A DNA stretch of 64,000 bases from Nocardia takedensis NBRC 100417 (GTDB lineage Bacteria > Actinomycetota > Actinomycetes > Mycobacteriales > Mycobacteriaceae), in contig NZ_BAGG01000061.1 of the NCBI RefSeq assembly GCF_000308695.1, positions 1-64,000 on the forward strand, given 5' to 3'. Positions 61,138-64,000 of the stretch are shown here, one piece after another. The notes under the pieces were generated by a model, which was given only the letters and a program-made list of their open reading frames with translations, was not told the origin of the DNA and made no database searches. The translations under genes were made by a program, and so were the position numbers. Numbering within the stretch: the first letter of the stretch is position 1; every line of letters begins with the position of its first letter.

Positions 61138-62025
61138 ATGATCGCAGAACCCGATGACGACGGTCGTGTGCAATCGGTTGCCGTGGAACGTGGTCCGACC
61201 GTGCTTCGGATCGCGCTCGGCGGACAGTTGCGCAAACTCCGGGAGAGCAGGGGCATCACCCGCGAGGCCGCCGGCGACGCGATACGTGGTTCCCACGCGA
61301 AGATCAGTCGCTTGGAGCTGGGACGCACCGGTTTCAAGGAACGCGATATTCGCGATCTGCTGACCTTGTACGGCGTGCTCGACACCGAGGAGCGCGAAGC
61401 GTTCCTCGAATTGGCGCGCCAGGCCAACGAACCCGGGTGGTGGCATCGCTACAGCGATCTGCTGCCCACCTGGTTCGGCACATATCTGGGGTTGGAACAG
61501 GCCGCGCGCAAGATCCGCACCTACGAGGCGCACCTGGTGCCCGGCCTGCTCCAGACCCCCGAATACTCCAGGGCCGTCCTGTCGCTGGGCAGCGACGACT
61601 CCGACACCGAACGGCGCGTGCAGATCCGCCAGCGCCGCCAGGAACTGCTGTACCGGGACGAAGCTCCCGTGATCTGGGCGGTCATCGACGAGGCGGCACT
61701 GCACCGCCCGGTCGGCGGCACTCGGGTGCAGCGCGACCAGATGCACCATCTGATCAAGCTGGCGGGCATTCCGAACGTCACCATCCAGGTCCTGCCCTAC
61801 TCCGCGGGCGAGCACGCCGCGGCGGGGAGTTCGTTCAGCATCCTGCGCTTCGCCGAACCCGAACTGCCCGACGTGGTCTACCTGGAACACCTGACCAGTG
61901 CGCTCTACCTCGATCGTCGTCAGGACCTCGCGCAGTACCTGTCGGTCATGGACAGGTTGAGCGTGCAGGCCCTGCCACCGGACAAGTCGATCGAGATGCT
62001 CAGGGATTTCGCGGAGACGCTGTAG
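61138..62025 (+). CDS. XRE family regulator with DUF5753 domain
   Basis: A 295-residue regulator. The helix-turn-helix spans about residues 22-75 (LGGQLRKLRESRGITREAAGDAIRGSHAKISRLELGRTGF). The DUF5753 domain follows (about 95-290) with EAHLVPGLLQTPEYSRAVL, then VIDEAALHRPVGG and VTIQVLPYSAGEHAAAGSSFSIL. It is paired with DUF397 and is followed by a very strong terminator. In streptomycetes relatives affect differentiation; the role here is open. Confidence 0.92.
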   Translation: MIAEPDDDGRVQSVAVERGPTVLRIALGGQLRKLRESRGITREAAGDAIRGSHAKISRLELGRTGFKERDIRDLLTLYGVLDTEEREAFLELARQANEPGWWHRYSDLLPTWFGTYLGLEQAARKIRTYEAHLVPGLLQTPEYSRAVLSLGSDDSDTERRVQIRQRRQELLYRDEAPVIWAVIDEAALHRPVGGTRVQRDQMHHLIKLAGIPNVTIQVLPYSAGEHAAAGSSFSILRFAEPELPDVVYLEHLTSALYLDRRQDLAQYLSVMDRLSVQALPPDKSIEMLRDFAETL

Positions 62026-62059
62026 TTCGTCACGACCGGCAGGCGCCGCGCGAGCACCG

Positions 62060-62100
62060 ATCGGGTGCGAGTCGAAGGAATTCGACTCGCACCCGATTTT
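62060..62100 (+). terminator. Strong intrinsic terminator of the XRE gene
   Basis: A perfect 17-bp stem (ATCGGGTGCGAGTCGAA and its complement at 62081-62097) with a GGAA loop, followed by TTT. It starts 35 bp after the XRE stop and is the best terminator in the window. Confidence 0.85.
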
Positions 62101-62151
62101 CGTGCGCGGACAGCATGCGATTCGCGTGCGGCAGCGCGAGCATTCTTCCCT

Positions 62152-62317
62152 GCTGGGCGCTGGGCGCTGGGCGCTGGGCGTTGGGCGTTGGGCGTTGGGC
62201 GTTGGGCGTTGGGCGTTGGGCGTTGGGCGTTGGGCGTTGGGCGTTGGGCGTTGGGCGTTGGGCGTTGGGCGCTGGGCGCTGGGCGCTGGGCGCTGGGCGC
62301 TGGGCGCTGGGCGCTGG
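62152..62317. repeat. 7-bp tandem repeat array (VNTR), about 23.7 units
   Basis: Four GCTGGGC units, then 13 GTTGGGC units, then six full and one partial GCTGGGC unit, without interruption. The single C/T difference is organised into blocks, so units were amplified in runs by slipped replication. The array lies outside genes, between the XRE terminator and the 78-residue gene, and length should vary among strains. Confidence 0.95.
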
Positions 62318-62601
62318 AGGGCGCGAATGCGCCGAGGGAATCGCGAGAGTTCGCAGGTACCGTGCGGCTTGCGCCGGGGGGCGATGCTACGGGGCCGTCG
62401 GCCGGACGGGTGAGCCGTGGTGGCCGGCCGGAAATGTCACGGCACGGGAAGTCGCCGCCGGAGAGCCGGGGCTCTTCGGTTACGTGGTGCATCGCCGTGG
62501 TGCATCGCCGCGGTCGGTTACACGATGCACCGTCGCGGGTCGGTGACCGCGACGGCGAGCACGCGCGTCGGTCTTGCGGGACGGACGCGCGGAGCCGGAA
62601 C

Positions 62602-62838
62602 CTACTGTCTGATGAACGTGGAGGTGATCCGCCAGAACATGTCGGGCTGCAACGCGTTCATATCCCAGTCGTCGGCGATCGCGTGCGCGGTGCTGACGAT
62701 CCGGTCGATGTCGAAATCGTTGCGGGTGGCGGCTCCCGTGGATTCGACCGCGTCGATGACGAAGGCGACGGCGGTCTCCCGCGAGTAGGCGACATTCCTG
62801 CGGCCGGTGAAGGCCGACGGTGTACTCATTGTTGTCAT
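62602..62838 (-). CDS. Small protein of unknown function, 78 residues
   Basis: A protein with a good start (ATG 62838 after AAGGA) and a coherent helical sequence: AVAFVIDAVESTGAATRNDFDID, AIADDWDMNALQPDMFWRITSTFIRQ. I do not recognise a family. Motif copy 4 sits 195 bp upstream, which ties it to the XRE/DUF397 module. Longer in-frame extensions to 62916 lack a ribosome site. Confidence 0.65.
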   Translation of the reverse strand: MTTMSTPSAFTGRRNVAYSRETAVAFVIDAVESTGAATRNDFDIDRIVSTAHAIADDWDMNALQPDMFWRITSTFIRQ

Positions 62839-63032
62839 AACCGTTTCCTTGACTGTTCGACCGGTGCGGCATCGGCGTGACCGAGCCGGCCGCCGGGGGT
62901 GGTCGAGCGATCCCATCCCCTGATTCGTGGCGGCAGCAAACTTCTGGCGACACTGCCTTCCGTCAGCTCACGGGCCTCCCCTTGTTGTGCCCTGACTGGC
63001 GCTGCGCGACTGAGTCTAGGTCCGTCGACCTT

Positions 63033-63056
63033 TCGGATGCAAGTACATCTGTACGA
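63033..63056. promoter_or_regulatory. TGCAAG-motif copy 4
   Basis: TCGGATGCAAGTACATCTGT begins this copy. It matches copy 2 at almost every position and lies 195 bp upstream of the 78-residue gene. Confidence 0.6.
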
Positions 63057-63396
63057 TCCATTTGTATTCGCGCAACGAGGTTTTCGAGCTTTCCGCCCCG
63101 TGGACCCGCCGTTCCGACCGGGCGGTTCGCGCGGGTGGCGGACACGCCCGGCGGTTGCGCGACCGGCGCGTCGAAGGTTCGCGTTCGCGGAATCACCCGG
63201 TGCGTCCGGTGTTACGCCGATGGCCGGAGGTGTGCCAGACGGCCGGACCCGACCGTTCGGCCTGTCCCGCGCAGGTGGGGCGGTGATCTTGTGCGCGTGG
63301 TGCGTAGGCGGTGGGGGACTCGCGGCGCACACGCCGGTCGCACTGCGTGTCGTCGTTTCGGCTCCGGCGTGTCGGAATGGGTGCGCGGGGAGTGGT

Positions 63397-63429
63397 CGCG
63401 ATCCGGGACAGTCGATGTCCCGGATCGCG
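63397..63429. terminator. 14-bp hairpin after the NAD(P)-binding gene
   Basis: CGCGATCCGGGACA-GTCGA-TGTCCCGGATCGCG, a perfect 14-bp stem with a 5-base loop 33 bp past the stop of the minus-strand gene (63463). No U tract follows. Confidence 0.65.
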
Positions 63430-63462
63430 TAACCCGGTGCGCCTCCGGCGAATAGTTATTGT

Positions 63463-64000
63463 TCAGTTAACTACGGCGGCCACGGCGTCGACATACGGTG
63501 TGTCCCCGCCGATCACCTCGAGAGTCGCCCCGGCGGTCGCCGGAGTGTGCAACAGTTCCAGGACCACCGCCGCCACGTCGGCGCGCGGGATGTCGCCGCG
63601 CCCGGTGGGCGTCCGCTGCAACCGCACCGAACCCGTGCCGATCTCGTCGACCAAGCGGCCCGGCCGCAGGATCGTCCAGTCCAGTTTCCGCCCGCGCAGG
63701 TCCTCCTCGGCCTGGGTCTTGGCGTCCAGGTAGGCCGCCCACACCTCGTCGGCGCCCGCGGCGGGCGCCTGACCCGCGCCCATGCTCGAGATCTGCACGA
63801 ATCGGGACACCCCGGCCCGCTCGGCGGCGTCGGCCAGCAGCACCGAACCGTCGCGGTCCACGCTGTACTTGCGGGCCACCCCGCTGCCCGGGCCCGCGCC
63901 CGCGGCGAATACGACCGCGTCCGCGCCGTCGAGCAGCGCCGCCAGGTCCGCGGCGTCGAGCGCCTCCAGATCGGCCCGCACCGGCGTCGCTCCCGCCGCC
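63463..64000 (-). CDS. NAD(P)-binding (NmrA/SDR-like) protein, cut by right edge
   Basis: C-terminal two thirds of an atypical short-chain dehydrogenase or NmrA-like protein. Visible are ADAVVFAAGAGPGSG, VSRFVQISSMGAG, LDAKTQAEEDLRGRKLDWTILRPGRLVDE and DIPRADVAAVVLELLHTP. The pattern YxxxK is represented by YLDAK, in the expected position. The N-terminal nucleotide-binding glycine motif lies beyond the edge. Often such proteins act as NAD(P) sensors or minor reductases. Confidence 0.82.
   Translation of the reverse strand, partial: AAGATPVRADLEALDAADLAALLDGADAVVFAAGAGPGSGVARKYSVDRDGSVLLADAAERAGVSRFVQISSMGAGQAPAAGADEVWAAYLDAKTQAEEDLRGRKLDWTILRPGRLVDEIGTGSVRLQRTPTGRGDIPRADVAAVVLELLHTPATAGATLEVIGGDTPYVDAVAAVVN

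Larger units (their letters stand above)
62026..62601. other. Gene-free stretch with terminator and tandem repeat array
   Basis: Contains the terminator at 62060 and the 7-bp array at 62152-62317. The remaining 280 bp up to the small gene at 62602 show no feature. All the apparent reading frames through the array are products of the 7-bp period, not genes. Confidence 0.6.
62839..63462. other. Gene-free stretch with motif copy 4 and a terminator-like hairpin
   Basis: Contains the promoter of the 78-residue gene with motif copy 4 (63033-63056) and, at its right end, the hairpin at 63397-63429 after the NAD(P)-binding gene. No other feature is seen. Confidence 0.5.

Noticed and set aside
62152..62317. 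CRISPR-like array
   Set aside because: Units are 7 bp with no spacers; it is a simple tandem repeat.
62065..62880. Long reading frames through the 7-bp array with regular WALGVGR-type (plus strand) or NAQRPTP-type (minus strand) heptads, resembling a repeat protein
   Set aside because: Any 7-bp repeat without stops yields 7-residue repeats in every frame; there is no ribosome site, no conserved flank, and a strong terminator lies just upstream.

Overview
The window is high-GC DNA of a mycolata-type actinomycete, most likely Nocardia or a close relative. I infer this from codon use, from IdeR-type iron boxes, from an EspG/WXG-type secretion pair, from an actinobacterial RecBCD and split LigD-like repair genes, and from a module of XRE, DUF397 and DUF574 genes. 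No database was searched; family names rest on motifs read in the translations. No rRNA, tRNA, insertion sequence or CRISPR array was seen.

Layout. 1-1444: a DEAD-box RNA helicase cut by the left edge. 1548-2929: a BlaI/M56-peptidase pair with a BlaI-like operator. 3017-7480: an iron-siderophore importer (two permeases and an ATPase, overlapping), a divergent FhuF-like protein and a PaaI-type thioesterase, with two IdeR-like boxes. 7558-9944: ureABC. 10159-12245: an orphan type VII substrate plus EspG-like chaperone. 12690-14213: two damaged genes, an O-methyltransferase and a quinone oxidoreductase. 14263-16525: a divergent TetR and MFS exporter sharing two operators. 16666-19597: a Trp-rich membrane protein, then the urease accessory genes ureF, ureG and ureD, 7.5 kb away from ureABC. 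19598-20475: a long gene-free stretch. 20476-22585: three Roadblock/LC7-type proteins and a winged-helix protein. 22656-25533: NDH-2, a serine hydrolase and a small protein. 25716-34421: recC-recB-recD.

34385-37727 holds an amidohydrolase, a nucleoside hydrolase and a CaiB-type CoA transferase. 37891-43217 holds a zinc-ribbon SDR, an EphD-like hydrolase whose nucleophile is glycine, a TetR divergent from it, an acyl-CoA dehydrogenase and a further TetR. 44199-46282 holds a separate LigD-type polymerase and DNA ligase. 46558-48938 holds a SulP transporter and a GAP-family membrane protein. 48961-51401 holds a cold-shock protein, an SPFH/NfeD-like pair and a TetR. 51459-56774 is a tightly overlapping four-gene operon (cysteine desulfurase, HMA-domain protein, Y4yA-like PLP enzyme, cysteine synthase-rhodanese fusion). 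It looks like an undescribed sulfur or metal-linked biosynthetic pathway and is the strongest novelty candidate. 56871-58642 holds a CBS-domain protein and a PucR-type regulator. 58818-62838 is an XRE/DUF397/DUF574 module with small proteins, a shared 24-bp upstream motif, strong terminators and a 7-bp tandem repeat array. The right edge cuts an NAD(P)-binding protein.

The genes suggest iron uptake under IdeR, nickel-dependent urea hydrolysis, recombination and end-joining repair, and several small locally controlled modules (TetR with paired operators, BlaI).
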